Assembly: GCA_965370555.1 (NCBI GenBank)
Contig: CBDUVB010000001.1
Location: forward strand, 1-64,000
DNA length: 64,000 nt
Source: JAJOKK01 sp965370555
GTDB lineage: Bacteria > Bipolaricaulota > Bipolaricaulia > UBA7950 > UBA9294
Reading direction: 5' to 3'
Made by a program: the position numbers and the translations under genes. Positions 8,536 through 15,966 of this stretch are shown here, piece after piece; positions within the stretch are counted from its first letter, which is position 1; every line of letters starts with the position of its first letter. The notes under the pieces were generated by a model. It did no database searches and was not told where the DNA came from. It saw nothing but the letters and a program-made list of their open reading frames with translations.

Positions 8536-8541
8536 ACCGCG

Positions 8542-8547
8542 ATTATA
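8542..8547 (-). promoter_or_regulatory. TATAAT box directly upstream of the 8535 start (leaderless candidate)
   Basis: On the minus strand a perfect TATAAT ends 6 nt before the ATG at 8535, so transcription would start at or next to the start codon. No good -35 is seen. Confidence 0.35.
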
Positions 8548-8658
8548 CCCGCGACGTATCTGTCGAGATAATCGCACAGATATCGATGCGCAACCTTTCA
8601 AATAGCCGGCGCCTAACCTTGCAATTGGCCGACCTGCGAAGTTGCAATTAGGGCAAAT

Positions 8659-9033
8659 CTATGGACTATTCATAGCCGTTTGTAAGCGCTCATCGAAAGT
8701 GGCAAGTGGAAGACCAAGAGAACGCGCTAAGTATAGATAACTGGCGTCGTAGGTGGTAAGCCCAGTGTCCATGGCCAGCGCAAAGACGGCTACATGATCG
8801 ACCTCCATCCAATGGATATCGAGCAATAACGCTAGCTCTAATGCCTGCGCCAGTTTTCCATGCTGGTCCGGATAGATCCGCGCTTTCTTTCGAGCAACGC
8901 TGGCAAGCTCGTAAGCCAGCAAAGAGGGGGCGTAGAGTTCCTCTCCTCTTATGAGGGAAATGGCCTCTTTCGCCCGAGGCTCTCCAAAGACGATCGCCCC
9001 CAAGAGTGAGGCATCGATTACCTCACCTGGCAT
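8659..9033 (-). CDS. vapC: PIN-domain toxin, VapC-like
   Basis: The 124-aa PIN domain has the expected acidic residues: an Asp near position 7 (EVIDASLL), a Glu in LLAYELASVA, Asp residues in DTGLTTYDASYLYLA, and a final Asp in LATFDERL. VapC toxins are magnesium-dependent ribonucleases that cleave tRNA or rRNA when freed from their antitoxin. The gene begins 11 nt inside the end of the antitoxin gene at 9023-9256, the normal antitoxin-first order. Confidence 0.88.
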   Translation of the reverse strand: MPGEVIDASLLGAIVFGEPRAKEAISLIRGEELYAPSLLAYELASVARKKARIYPDQHGKLAQALELALLLDIHWMEVDHVAVFALAMDTGLTTYDASYLYLARSLGLPLATFDERLQTAMNSP

Positions 9034-9256
9034 CGCGGTCCTCTCGCACCATCCCCGCAGTTTCGGAACCCGTCTTAAGGCCCAGCTCCTGCACTCGCTG
9101 GTACGCTTGATCTACTGTCACTCTCCGTGGAATCATCTCTTCCTCTATAATGGCCATTAATTCCCCCTGAAGAGAGCGATGATGTCGTCTTGCTCTCTCC
9201 CGCAATCGTTGCGCCAGTTCCTCAGGTACGTTCTTGATAGATAGGTTGACCGGCAT
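9023..9256 (-). CDS. vapB: ribbon-helix-helix antitoxin, VapB/FitA-like
   Basis: The 77-aa protein starts MPVNLSIKNVPEELAQRLRE, a typical FitA/Arc ribbon-helix-helix DNA-binding region, followed by RRHHRSLQGELMAIIEE and a tail that would bind the toxin. It would neutralise the PIN toxin encoded next and repress its own operon. The ATG at 9256 is preceded by GGGAGG and a near-consensus promoter; a longer in-frame extension lacks these signals. Confidence 0.85.
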   Translation of the reverse strand: MPVNLSIKNVPEELAQRLRERARRHHRSLQGELMAIIEEEMIPRRVTVDQAYQRVQELGLKTGSETAGMVREDRDAR

Positions 9257-9288
9257 TGCTGAGCCTCCCAAGAACCCGTTTTGGTAAC

Positions 9289-9317
9289 ATTTTAGACCCA
9301 AAATAGATTCATATCAA
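9289..9317 (-). promoter_or_regulatory. promoter of the vapBC operon
   Basis: On the minus strand TTGATA (9317-9312), a 17-nt spacer and TAAAAT (9294-9289) precede the antitoxin start by about 33 nt. Confidence 0.6.
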
Positions 9318-9844
9318 GGCCGTGCTGCCACCTCGAAAGTTTTACGAAAACAGGTGCATGGGGGCACATCGTTAGAAAGGCTGTCAAAAGCTGGAGGTCT
9401 GTAGTTGGTGAATGCGTAGCACAAGTCTGGAGGCCGTACAGGGAAGGATTAGTGACCCACCCTGACCCCTCGGAGGGTGTAGTAGTAGCCGAAGAGAGAC
9501 TTACTACACCCCTTGAGTCATGCGCCGGTATCTGTGAGGAGATGGGCGAAGCGTTGACAAGGGCAGATGTGCGGCCTGTCTGCCGTGCCGGCACAGGTCC
9601 GCGATCGCAATCCCATCAGGGTTCGGATGGTTCGTTTACCTTCTCCTAACTTAGCACAAATACGCGACCAAAATGGTGCAGGGTTCCCATCGCAAAACGA
9701 GCCACTGAGACGAAGAAAGACCAAGAATGGAGAGCTGCCGCTTTTGTGCACCAATACAGCTACTACAGCTGAGCCGCCCAAGGACTCACACTCTTCCGAT
9801 GCCTACCAACCGATCAGCGAAGCCAGGCGCAGACCGTTGCTAGC
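9318..9844. other. 527-bp gap without a supported gene; contains a GGTGTAGTA hairpin
   Basis: No supported gene is seen. At 9475-9511 an inverted repeat GGGTGTAGTA...TACTACACCCC can form a stem-loop. The same arms recur in the gap at 19336-19376, there in inverted orientation with a related loop, so this is a small dispersed repeat. Confidence 0.45.
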
Positions 9845-11626
9845 CTATCTCGTATCTCTGAGGAAGTCAGCGATGCGAACACGTTGCCCCTGGGCAGCCT
9901 TGCTAAGGCGATCGAATGAGGCCCCGAAGAAGCCTGCATCACAAAGCGGAAGGCCCCTCTCGCTTCTCACGACTCGGTTGAAGAAACGTCCAATGTGGGA
10001 AGTCATCTCGTCTGACAAATCTCCTTTCCTGAAGTAGTCAGTGTTGAGTGCAAAGCGCCCGACCAACGGGAACCTTGGCGAATTGAGATCTAGGTGAACC
10101 AGTGACTGGACAAACTCGAAGATGTCGAATACGTTCCTGTACTCAGTCTCATCTGGTAGGTAGCGTCTAAGGGGTTGCCTCAGAATGCTGGAGATGTAGA
10201 AGCTTGGGCGTAGCAACTCGTAGCAGTCCTCTTCACATAGAAGGAGCTTCTTCCAGTCGTTCTCGAACACCGAGTGAGCATTCAACTCCTTGATACCGGA
10301 GATCTGTTGTCGCCTCTTCTCATCCATCCACTCGGGGCTCACCAGAACGGCGTGGAGATTGCTGTATCTTCCGGCAACAATGGATGCGATACCTGCTGCA
10401 TACACCAGGAGCAAAGCCGGATAGCGTTGCAGAGCAGTATAGGAATCGTTACTGTAGGCCTTCGGGAAAGCGGCGAGCCTGCTTATGCAACGTTTCAGTA
10501 GCAGAGGGGCCTGATCTTCGCAGTAAAAAGCGACCGTAGCTAGAACTTGAGCCATTCTCTCAGTAAGTTCTTCATACCTATGGATACGCTGGTGAAAGGT
10601 GCCGACCATTAGCTTCACGCGCTCCCAGTTTGTGTTTTCCTTCTCCAGCAGCATGAATAGCGTCTCAACCTCTTGGTGCAAGAGAGCTTCAAGCTTTGGG
10701 AATGCTCTGTCTTCAGTAGCATACTGACGTATTTGCTGCACTACCATACTGACTGACTCGGGATGAGATCGCCCAGACTTCTCAAGTCCGCGAACCCTCT
10801 CGAGAAGATCAGAAAAAGTATCATCAGCACTTTCGATAGCTACTTCCTGGGCTTTGCAAGCAGAGATGACCTTCTTCGCGTGTTCAGACGCACCTGAGCC
10901 AGAAAAGCTAAGCCAGAAAGAGGAGAAGCGGTGATTCGACGTTCGAAGTATCGATTCCCTGAGTGCCACATCCCATTTGGCAGACCACCCACAGCTAATG
11001 AGACCGAACTCCTGTAGGATCTTTCGGAGGAATCTTCGAATTGGTGGTGAATACTGCTCTAGTTCCTTTGCTGTCAGTCGCACTCCAGGCTCTCTGTAAT
11101 CCCCATGCAGCTTAGCCACCAAACACGATGTACGATGTACGGCAGGTGCCCCATCAAACCCACCATCTGACGAGATTACGTCAAAATCCATGGAGATTTC
11201 ATGAAGTGCTCGTTCCATTAGGCGGTCGAGATTCGTTGTCAGAATGATGCGGATGTAGCCACGCTTCGCAAGCCCTGCAATGGCGCGATGAGCTTCTGTT
11301 GGCTGTGGCGGTTCTTGGCCGGCATCATTTGTTCCTTCAATATACGGAACAAGAACGCCTCGGCGCTCCTCTTCTGTGAAACCCAAGCCATCCAAGATAT
11401 CGCCAAACGCAGGTCTTGTTTTGAATGTCTCGATGTACCACTTCTCTGGGTCTGCGAGATCCTCGGTACCGCGTAGCCGCGCAATTCTTTGTATCAGGTC
11501 AAGAACAACACTCCATCCCGTAGGTATGCCAGCACTAGAAGAAACGCCTGATCCCAATAGAACCGCGTAATCCCCAGGGTTCATGTGTACAGAAAACGCT
11601 AAGCGTTCCTCAGGTTTGAGATCCAA
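9845..11626 (-). CDS. SIR2-domain protein, putative antiphage effector
   Basis: The 593-aa protein has an N-terminal SIR2-like domain (residues about 1-270). It shows the NAD-binding GSGVSSSAGIPTGW (residues 25-38), TTNLDRLMERAL (about 130) and a histidine in KLHGDY (about 175). Bacterial SIR2 proteins of this kind degrade NAD+ on phage sensing and kill or arrest the cell. The remaining 320 residues are helical with no motif I know and could be the sensor. A TTG start at 11626 preceded by AGAGG is the best choice; an ATG 14 codons later is possible. It stands alone, unlike Thoeris or DSR pairs, but lies among toxin-antitoxin genes. Confidence 0.85.
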   Translation of the reverse strand: MDLKPEERLAFSVHMNPGDYAVLLGSGVSSSAGIPTGWSVVLDLIQRIARLRGTEDLADPEKWYIETFKTRPAFGDILDGLGFTEEERRGVLVPYIEGTNDAGQEPPQPTEAHRAIAGLAKRGYIRIILTTNLDRLMERALHEISMDFDVISSDGGFDGAPAVHRTSCLVAKLHGDYREPGVRLTAKELEQYSPPIRRFLRKILQEFGLISCGWSAKWDVALRESILRTSNHRFSSFWLSFSGSGASEHAKKVISACKAQEVAIESADDTFSDLLERVRGLEKSGRSHPESVSMVVQQIRQYATEDRAFPKLEALLHQEVETLFMLLEKENTNWERVKLMVGTFHQRIHRYEELTERMAQVLATVAFYCEDQAPLLLKRCISRLAAFPKAYSNDSYTALQRYPALLLVYAAGIASIVAGRYSNLHAVLVSPEWMDEKRRQQISGIKELNAHSVFENDWKKLLLCEEDCYELLRPSFYISSILRQPLRRYLPDETEYRNVFDIFEFVQSLVHLDLNSPRFPLVGRFALNTDYFRKGDLSDEMTSHIGRFFNRVVRSERGLPLCDAGFFGASFDRLSKAAQGQRVRIADFLRDTR

Positions 11627-11838
11627 CTACATCGCCTCTTCTACAAATACTAACGATTGCTATCTTACAGCATTGATGGCTTCGGAACGAGACTAGATGC
11701 CTTGACTCGATGCAGGAGGGTGGGAACACACCTCCATTCTTGATGTTTGTTCGACCGCTGAAAGCGAATACACCCCCATCAGCGGCCGGGGTAGTATCTC
11801 CAGGTGAGGATCAAAGGTAGGGATCGGACGCAAACTCG

Positions 11839-12009
11839 TCACTTGTCCTGGTCTTGAGCGGCTCTAGTTTGAGCAAGCATCCTTTCAGTCGCTATAAGCG
11901 CCGTTCGATACCGTTCCACTCCGGCGTCATAATCCTCCCGCGTCTCCCCCTCTTTTTGGGAACCGGAGAATCGGTGAAATGGCGAATCGCCCCATCGCCG
12001 TCTTGCCAT
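11839..12009 (-). CDS. possible 56-aa small protein
   Basis: The frame runs from ATG 12009 to TGA 11839 and encodes a charged, helical peptide (MARRRWGDSPFHRFSGSQ, then EGETREDYDAGVERYRTALI and onward). The composition looks like real protein rather than chance, but the ribosome site (AGGA, 10 nt upstream) is weak and no promoter is seen. It lies between the SIR2 gene and the DUF2283/DUF4258 pair. The function is unknown, and a relic of a longer gene is the alternative. The 11627-11838 stretch beside it holds nothing I recognise. Confidence 0.35.
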   Translation of the reverse strand: MARRRWGDSPFHRFSGSQKEGETREDYDAGVERYRTALIATERMLAQTRAAQDQDK

Positions 12010-12132
12010 CAGCGCATCATCCTGAACTTGTTAGATTGGAAGGCCTGATTGTATGCGTACTGTACATAGCTAGTCAGGCGCGTCCCTGGACCAGTACGAA
12101 GATCCACGCCATGGTAGTTGCAGCTTACCCTT

Positions 12133-12351
12133 TCAGCTTGCTTGCGGGTGCGGGACCGCTTCGAACAGTAAGCGGTGAATGTCGGTTTCTGGCGCTCTTT
12201 TCGAGAGATAGAGCATCTCGATACCTACAACCCGATCTTGCTTGTCGTAATCCACGATGATCCCAGGCGAGACTTCTTCAGAACGACTCGCGGGCGCCTC
12301 GCCCAAGGCAAGATAGAGAGCATCGGCCTGTTGATCCACTTTCAGTTTCAT
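12133..12351 (-). CDS. DUF2283 protein, probable antitoxin-like partner
   Basis: The 72-aa protein has the DUF2283 pattern: MKLKVDQQADALYLALGE, then a variable loop, ISPGIIVDYD-like VSPGIIVDYD and VVGIEMLYLSKR. Genes of this family often follow DUF4258 genes as compact two-gene units with toxin-antitoxin-like arrangement. Here the start overlaps the end of the DUF4258 gene by 4 nt (ATGA), so translation is coupled. A decayed second DUF2283 gene is present at 32272. Confidence 0.75.
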   Translation of the reverse strand: MKLKVDQQADALYLALGEAPASRSEEVSPGIIVDYDKQDRVVGIEMLYLSKRAPETDIHRLLFEAVPHPQAS

Positions 12352-12596
12352 AGGGTCATCCTCCGTCGATCAAAGAATACTGTCACAACTCGCGGTGGAA
12401 TCACTGTAACATTCACTACCACGCGCAACACGCGGTTATCAAATTCAGCAATGTGCATAAGCCGATGCTCCAGGTTAGCATCGATCGGATCCACTTCGAT
12501 CAACTCTGGTGTCGTCAGCGCGCGCTCCATCCAGCCAGTCAGGATTCTCCGCTTTGCCAACGCATCCCGCGCATGCTCGGTAAGGACATAGTCCAT
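12348..12596 (-). CDS. DUF4258 protein, RelE-like fold, possible toxin
   Basis: The 82-aa protein carries the DUF4258 features: an early His in LTEHARDALAKRRI, a central ELIEVDPIDANLEHRLMH, and the C-terminal RVVVNVTVIPPRVVTVFFDRR strand pair. The family has a RelE/ParE-like topology and is regarded as a possible toxin; catalysis is not established. It is first in the unit, with AAAGGG 6 nt before ATG 12596. Confidence 0.75.
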   Translation of the reverse strand: MDYVLTEHARDALAKRRILTGWMERALTTPELIEVDPIDANLEHRLMHIAEFDNRVLRVVVNVTVIPPRVVTVFFDRRRMTL

Positions 12597-13070
12597 TTTA
12601 CACCCTTTGACAAGTGCAGCACTATCAGGCTCTCAACGTCGCAGCCATCCGCGATCTTGACCGCAATGCAGTTGTGTTCGCCGGCTCGAACGGTAGAGTC
12701 ACTGTGCCCACCCCATATGAATGGTAGTCTCTCCCATCTCTCGAAGTCAAGCCAATGCAGATAGTGGTCTACGGCCATATTCAACAAACGGCTTGAGATG
12801 AGCAGCACGACTTCGCAAGTGCTAGCCACTCCTGTAGTGGGTTTTTGGTGGCGTCTTGTGGTCAAGCACGGTGTTGATTCTCCTCGTTTATGTTCTCCTA
12901 TCTGCTACTGATAATCATCTGTTGGACGGCAAGATGATTCGCGATCTCCTTGATTTGTACCTGTGCTTGCGATGCCTCGCGAATCGCCACATTCATTCGT
13001 CGAGTTGCGTGGTGCGCAAGGTGAGTGATATACTGTGAGAAAGACAGAATTTCCCTCTCAAAGAGGGGGC
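12597..13070. other. 474-bp gap without a supported gene
   Basis: A minus-strand frame (12539-12865) has some protein-like stretches, but it overlaps the DUF4258 gene by 58 nt in another frame and matches nothing I know. I see no RNA gene. The segment borders the repeat that begins at 13071. Confidence 0.4.
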
Positions 13071-13325
13071 TTCATAAAGGCTCTCCGGTGGATACCCCTC
13101 AGCTCGCTGGGGGGAGGAAAGCGGAGATTCGCCGAAGGCGAATCAGCTTGTTGTTCGTACTAGCTACATGAGTTCTCTCAGGATTGTCCACTTCAACGTC
13201 GGAGACAAGCTCCGACGCTACGAAAAAAGGGGTGTAGCGTCGTACCTTGTGTGCGACGTTACTTCGGATGCAACAAAACTCTACATGAGATTGTAGCATG
13301 AAGACCAACTCCAACTAGATCTTTA

Positions 13326-13604
13326 GACTGAAGTTCCTGTGGCTGAAACAGCGAAAACTCTATTGGGTTGGCGCGTTTCGCAACAATCGTAGTGCAACGT
13401 TCTGTCTACACTACGGATGCGCAGTTTGGAACGGCTTATGCGCCCATCCCGCTACAAGTGAGTATGCCACGTGTTCAAGGGAGATGTCAAGCAGAATCAC
13501 GCATCTCACATGACTACAAAATGGAGAACTCCTCTATCCTCAATCCCGGATCTCATCTGCATTAACTGCCGATTTCAGCCCCCAAATCGTCAGGAACTTC
13601 AGTT
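13326..13604. mobile_element. MITE-like insertion inside repeat copy A
   Basis: Comparison with the uninterrupted copy at 22949-23260 shows 279 bp of extra sequence bounded by inverted ends: GACTGAAGTTCCTG at the left and, on the other strand, AACTGAAGTTCCTG at the right. A TA dinucleotide flanks each side (13324-13325, 13605-13606), as expected for a TA target duplication by an IS630/Tc1-type transposase. There is no transposase gene inside, so it would be non-autonomous. Confidence 0.65.
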
Positions 13605-13624
13605 TAGAGCTTTGCTTCTCAATG

Positions 13625-13650
13625 CCTCGCAGCTTGCTGCGGGGTTTTTT
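13625..13650 (+). terminator. intrinsic-terminator-like end of repeat copy A
   Basis: CCTCGCAG-CTTG-CTGCGGGG followed by TTTTTT forms a compact stem and U tract. It is the terminal hairpin of the repeat unit and would stop rightward transcription. Confidence 0.6.
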
Positions 13651-13750
13651 ACTCTTCGATGGATTCAGTCTTAGGAAGACATCGAACACTGGATCGATGT
13701 CACAGGTCGCAAGCATGAGGACATTGCGTGCAACCCTCATCCGCACGAGT

Positions 13751-14476
13751 TCACACTCTACTACGATCTTTGATGTTGGATATCAGAAGGTAGGTAGTAT
13801 GAACGTATTGCGGAAAGACGAGGAGCGCGCCCTGCGCCGTCCGATGGGCGATACTTACCGCGCGTGGTCGATCGTGCCCATCACGTGTGTGGGCGATCAG
13901 ATTCCGTAATCCTTCGAGATGGAGGCCTATCTCGTCGCGCAGCTGAAGCGGCAACTGGAGCGAAGGAAGGAGTCTGCGAATCTGCTTTAGTCCTGTACGA
14001 TAGTTTCCACAACCCTCCTCACCCTCGCTGCGGACTGAGCCCACGACCATGTCGATGCACCTCTCGCCCGCGTCGGCAAGGAGGCTCATCGTTGCCAGGT
14101 AGTTGCCGGATAGAAACCCCTTCTGTGCGGCGTGGACGTAAGTGCGGATGATCGGGTCGAGCGGTTCATCGATGCTCGCTTCCAGGTCGTGCAGGTAGCG
14201 ATCGTAATCGTGCAGGATGATCTCCCCCGATTCCAGGCACTCCTCGCCGTACTCGGTCACGTGAAAGAAAGGGAGGGTGATGTTGAGTGAGTTCTTCCCC
14301 GGAGCGAGGACTCCTTGCACGAGGAGTTCCCAGATGATTTCATGAATCTTCAGGGCGTCATGGCGCTCGTAGTTCTCGGCGAGGTTCCTTACCTGAAACA
14401 CGACTGCGTTTAAGTGCGTCTGCGATTCGCGGCGCAGGATCTCGAAGATCAGCGGGCGAAGCTCGGCCTTATCCAT
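13751..14476 (-). CDS. winged-helix plus HEPN-like helical protein, function unknown
   Basis: The 241-aa product starts at ATG 14476 after GGAGGAA. Residues 1-85 look like a winged-helix domain (ELRPLIFEILRRESQTHLNA, then LKIHEIIWELLVQGVLAPG and a beta wing LNITLPFFHVTEYGEE). Residues 100-225 are helical with HEPN-like features: IRTYVHAAQKGFLSGNYLAT, ADAGERCIDMVV, and near the end LRNLIAHTRDG, which contains an RxxxxH-like motif (RNLIAH). HEPN proteins are often RNases in defence or toxin systems. It is transcribed away from ssnA. Confidence 0.6.
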   Translation of the reverse strand: MDKAELRPLIFEILRRESQTHLNAVVFQVRNLAENYERHDALKIHEIIWELLVQGVLAPGKNSLNITLPFFHVTEYGEECLESGEIILHDYDRYLHDLEASIDEPLDPIIRTYVHAAQKGFLSGNYLATMSLLADAGERCIDMVVGSVRSEGEEGCGNYRTGLKQIRRLLPSLQLPLQLRDEIGLHLEGLRNLIAHTRDGHDRPRAVSIAHRTAQGALLVFPQYVHTTYLLISNIKDRSRV

Positions 14477-14541
14477 GATTTCCTCCGTTCTATTCAGGGA
14501 TACCATACCGCATCGATTGATGTGTGACAAGGAGACGCGCA

Positions 14542-14570
14542 TTGCCCTCCCTCACGCGATCCGCTATAGT
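14542..14570 (+). promoter_or_regulatory. candidate promoter of the ssnA-ygfK cluster
   Basis: TTGCCC (14542-14547), a 17-nt spacer and TATAGT (14565-14570) stand 31 nt before the ssnA start and next to the divergent gene. Confidence 0.5.
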
Positions 14571-14600
14571 AACCGCCAAAGGAAGAGCAGAGGAGGCCCG

Positions 14601-15953
14601 ATGAAACGACTGATCGAGGGTGGGTGGATCTGGACCGGGGGCGATCACGATCGCGATCGTCTCATTGAGGACGGGGCGGTACTGATCGCTGGAGAAAAAA
14701 TCGAGGCGATCCTGACACGAGAGGAGCGTTCCTCTTATCCGATCTCGCCCGAGGTCGAGCGGATTGACGGGTCGGGAAAGCTCATCATCCCGGGCCTCAT
14801 CAACGCGCACACGCATCTGTACAGCAGTCTTGCCCGCGGAATGGCGCTCCCTAGCTTCGCTCCGACGAGCTTCACCCAGATCCTCGAACAGTTGTGGTGG
14901 CGGTTGGACAAGGCCCTCGATCCCGAATCGGTGAAGCTGAGCGCCCGCGTCGGTGCGATGGAAGCCGCCCGCTGTGGCGTCACCACGCTGATCGATCACC
15001 ACGCCAGTCCCCATGCCGTTACCGGTAGCCTTTCAGCGGTCAAGAGAGCGGTGAACAATGACGTCGGCCTGCGCGGGGCGTTCTGCTATGAGCTCTCCGA
15101 CCGCGATGGAACTGCAATTCGCGACGAGGGAATCGAAGAGAACCTGGAATTTCTCGTCAGCGATGATCCGAAGGAGACTATGAGTGGAGCCCTCTTCGGC
15201 CTGCACGCCTCATTCACGCTCTCCGATGACAGCCTGGCCACAGTTGCGGAGCGTATTCCCGATGGTACCGGCGTGCACATCCACGTGGCCGAGGGACCGG
15301 AGGACGAGGAACAATGCCAGGCTGAACATGGGATGCGAATCATCGAGCGCCTGCGCAAGTTCGGCCTCCTGCGGGAGAAGTCGATCCTCGCTCACTGCCT
15401 GCATATCGATGAGAAGGAGAAGGACCTGGTCGCCGAGAGCAGAGCGATCGTCGTACATAATCCGCGTTCGAACATGAACAACGCGGTCGGCGTATTCGAC
15501 ATGGATGGTTTCCTTGATCGCAAGATCACGGTTGGCTTAGGGACGGACGGTCTCGGGACGAACATGCTCGCTGAGCTGTTCACCGTGGGAATCCTCCAGA
15601 AGGTATCGACCGGGAACTCCCTTGCCACTGGATTCGGTGACCTGCAGCAGATCCTGTTCGCTAACAACCCGCAGATCGTCGGAAGACTCCTTGGGGCAAA
15701 GGTGGGACGCATCGCCCCGGGATATCAGGCGGACATTGCCCTGTTCGATTATAATCCCCCCACGCCAATTAATGAAGGGAACGTCCTTGGGCACCTGCTA
15801 TTCGGGATTGCGGTGCATGACCTGCACGTATCCGATCTCATCGTTGCCGGGCGATCGGTGATCGATGGTGGCCACTTCACCAATATCGATGAGGACAAGA
15901 CGTATTCCGAGGCGCGCAAAGTAGCAGCGAAGCTGTGGGCGCGCATCTCGTAG
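14601..15953 (+). CDS. ssnA: SsnA-type putative aminohydrolase
   Basis: The 450-aa amidohydrolase has IIPGLINAHTHLYSSLARGM (metal-binding HTH), HASFTLSDDSL, HIHVAEGPEDEEQC, LAHCLHIDEKE and LGTDGLGTNM, giving the His/His/His/Asp metal site of TrzA/GuaD-like deaminases. In Escherichia coli and many anaerobes ssnA lies beside ygfK in clusters tied to purine or urate breakdown and selenium-dependent molybdenum hydroxylases; its substrate is not firmly known. The pairing with ygfK 13 nt downstream supports SsnA rather than a generic deaminase. The ATG at 14601 follows GAGGAGG; the frame is open further upstream but without a ribosome site. Confidence 0.88.
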   Translation: MKRLIEGGWIWTGGDHDRDRLIEDGAVLIAGEKIEAILTREERSSYPISPEVERIDGSGKLIIPGLINAHTHLYSSLARGMALPSFAPTSFTQILEQLWWRLDKALDPESVKLSARVGAMEAARCGVTTLIDHHASPHAVTGSLSAVKRAVNNDVGLRGAFCYELSDRDGTAIRDEGIEENLEFLVSDDPKETMSGALFGLHASFTLSDDSLATVAERIPDGTGVHIHVAEGPEDEEQCQAEHGMRIIERLRKFGLLREKSILAHCLHIDEKEKDLVAESRAIVVHNPRSNMNNAVGVFDMDGFLDRKITVGLGTDGLGTNMLAELFTVGILQKVSTGNSLATGFGDLQQILFANNPQIVGRLLGAKVGRIAPGYQADIALFDYNPPTPINEGNVLGHLLFGIAVHDLHVSDLIVAGRSVIDGGHFTNIDEDKTYSEARKVAAKLWARIS

Positions 15954-15966
15954 AAGGGAGAAGAGA

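Larger units (their letters stand above)
13071..13650 (+). repeat. hairpin-rich dispersed repeat, copy A, interrupted by an insertion
   Basis: Together with 21184-21479 (inverted) and 22949-23260 this is one of three long copies. The unit runs TTCATAAAG..., CCAGC/GCTGGGGG, GATTCGCC-GAA-GGCGAATC, GTCGGAG-ACAAG-CTCCGAC, GTCGTACCTTGTGTGCGAC, CATGAAGACCAACTCC and ends in a GC-rich hairpin with a T run. Several stems close on CAAG or CTTG loops. Copy A is split: the unit breaks at 13325 and resumes at 13605. Confidence 0.85.

Noticed and set aside
9567..10037. Plus-strand 156-codon frame
   Set aside because: Its 3' half is antisense to the SIR2 gene, the composition is atypical and there is no start signal.
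12539..12865. Minus-strand 108-codon frame with protein-like stretches
   Set aside because: It overlaps the well-supported DUF4258 gene by 58 nt in another frame, lacks a ribosome site and matches no family I know.
13071..13330. CRISPR array or tRNA cluster suggested by repeated hairpins
   Set aside because: The stems differ from each other, there are no equal spacers, and no cloverleaf with T-loop sequence can be drawn.
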